A stretch of DNA of 13,809 nt, taken from positions 1-13,809 of the forward strand of contig SKFX01000141.1 of the NCBI GenBank assembly GCA_007117775.1. Direction: 5' to 3'. Positions 13,731 to 13,809 of this stretch are shown piece after piece. Under the pieces are notes generated by a model, which saw nothing but the letters and a program-made list of their open reading frames with translations, ran no database searches and had not been told where the DNA came from. The DNA comes from Ilumatobacteraceae bacterium. GTDB taxonomy: Bacteria > Actinomycetota > Acidimicrobiia > Acidimicrobiales > Ilumatobacteraceae. Each line of letters starts with the position of its first letter. Positions within the stretch are counted from its first letter, which is position 1. Made by a program: the position numbers and the translations under genes.

Positions 13731-13809
13731 CACAGGGGTGTTCAGCACAGGGGTGTTCAGCAACCGGTGTTCAGCAACCGGTGTTCAGCAACCGGTGTTC
13801 AGCACTGGG
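13731..13809. repeat. Tandem array of 15-bp and 14-bp units, running off the window edge
   Basis: Two identical 15-bp units, CACAGGGGTGTTCAG (13731-13745 and 13746-13760), are followed by three identical 14-bp units, CAACCGGTGTTCAG (13761-13774, 13775-13788, 13789-13802), then a partial unit. All share GTGTTCAGCA. The array starts 24 bp after the SDR stop. The change of unit length breaks any reading frame, so it is not coding. It has minisatellite form; its function is unknown and its right end is not in the window. Confidence 0.9.

Noticed and set aside
13518..13763. Minus-strand protein starting in the tandem repeats (LNTPV repeats)
   Set aside because: The change to 14-bp units breaks the frame and the rest is opposite the SDR gene.
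13731..13809. CRISPR array
   Set aside because: Units are 14-15 bp and directly abutting with no spacers.

Overview
The window is high-GC DNA with dense coding on both strands, short intergenic gaps and some GTG starts. Several genes carry a TANNNT -10 hexamer 6-7 nt before the start codon, which is the leaderless arrangement common in Actinomycetota. Together with the gene set (HutC-type GntR regulator, Tat-exported deacetylase, IolD, YcaD-like MFS protein) this suggests an actinobacterium. A lineage such as Acidimicrobiia is only a guess. There are no RNA genes, insertion sequences or phage genes, and no CRISPR array.

Left block (1-4857). A minus-strand operon encodes a membrane-bound molybdoenzyme in two proteins. 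The first is a four-cluster ferredoxin-like subunit fused to an NrfD-type membrane anchor (2382-3908). The second is the Mo-bisMGD catalytic subunit (start 2369), which runs off the left edge. Neither has a signal peptide, so the active site probably faces the cytoplasm, as in SoeABC-type sulfite dehydrogenases; the substrate cannot be fixed from the sequence. A divergent HutC/UTRA regulator (4099-4857) has a 14-bp palindrome just upstream and is the likely local regulator.

Middle block (4873-10862). On the minus strand lie a Tat-exported NodB-type polysaccharide deacetylase, an aldose 1-epimerase family protein and an ALDH3-like aldehyde dehydrogenase, each with its own apparent leaderless start. 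Divergent from the dehydrogenase, a METTL7-like methyltransferase and a YcaD-like MFS transporter overlap by four bases (ATGA) and are translationally coupled. A small TIGR03792/ABM-like protein faces the transporter gene.

Right block (11041-13809). iolD (inositol catabolism, ThDP enzyme) is followed with no gap by an atypical SDR. That SDR keeps the catalytic Asn-Ser-Tyr-Lys residues but has lost the usual glycine-rich and NNAG cofactor motifs. A perfect palindrome with a central CG upstream of iolD looks like a LacI-type operator. The window ends in a tandem array of 15-bp and 14-bp units that continues past the right edge.

Most genes belong to known families. The parts most worth a second look are the two-protein molybdoenzyme with its regulator, the degenerate SDR coupled to IolD, the repeated leaderless pattern and the terminal repeat array.
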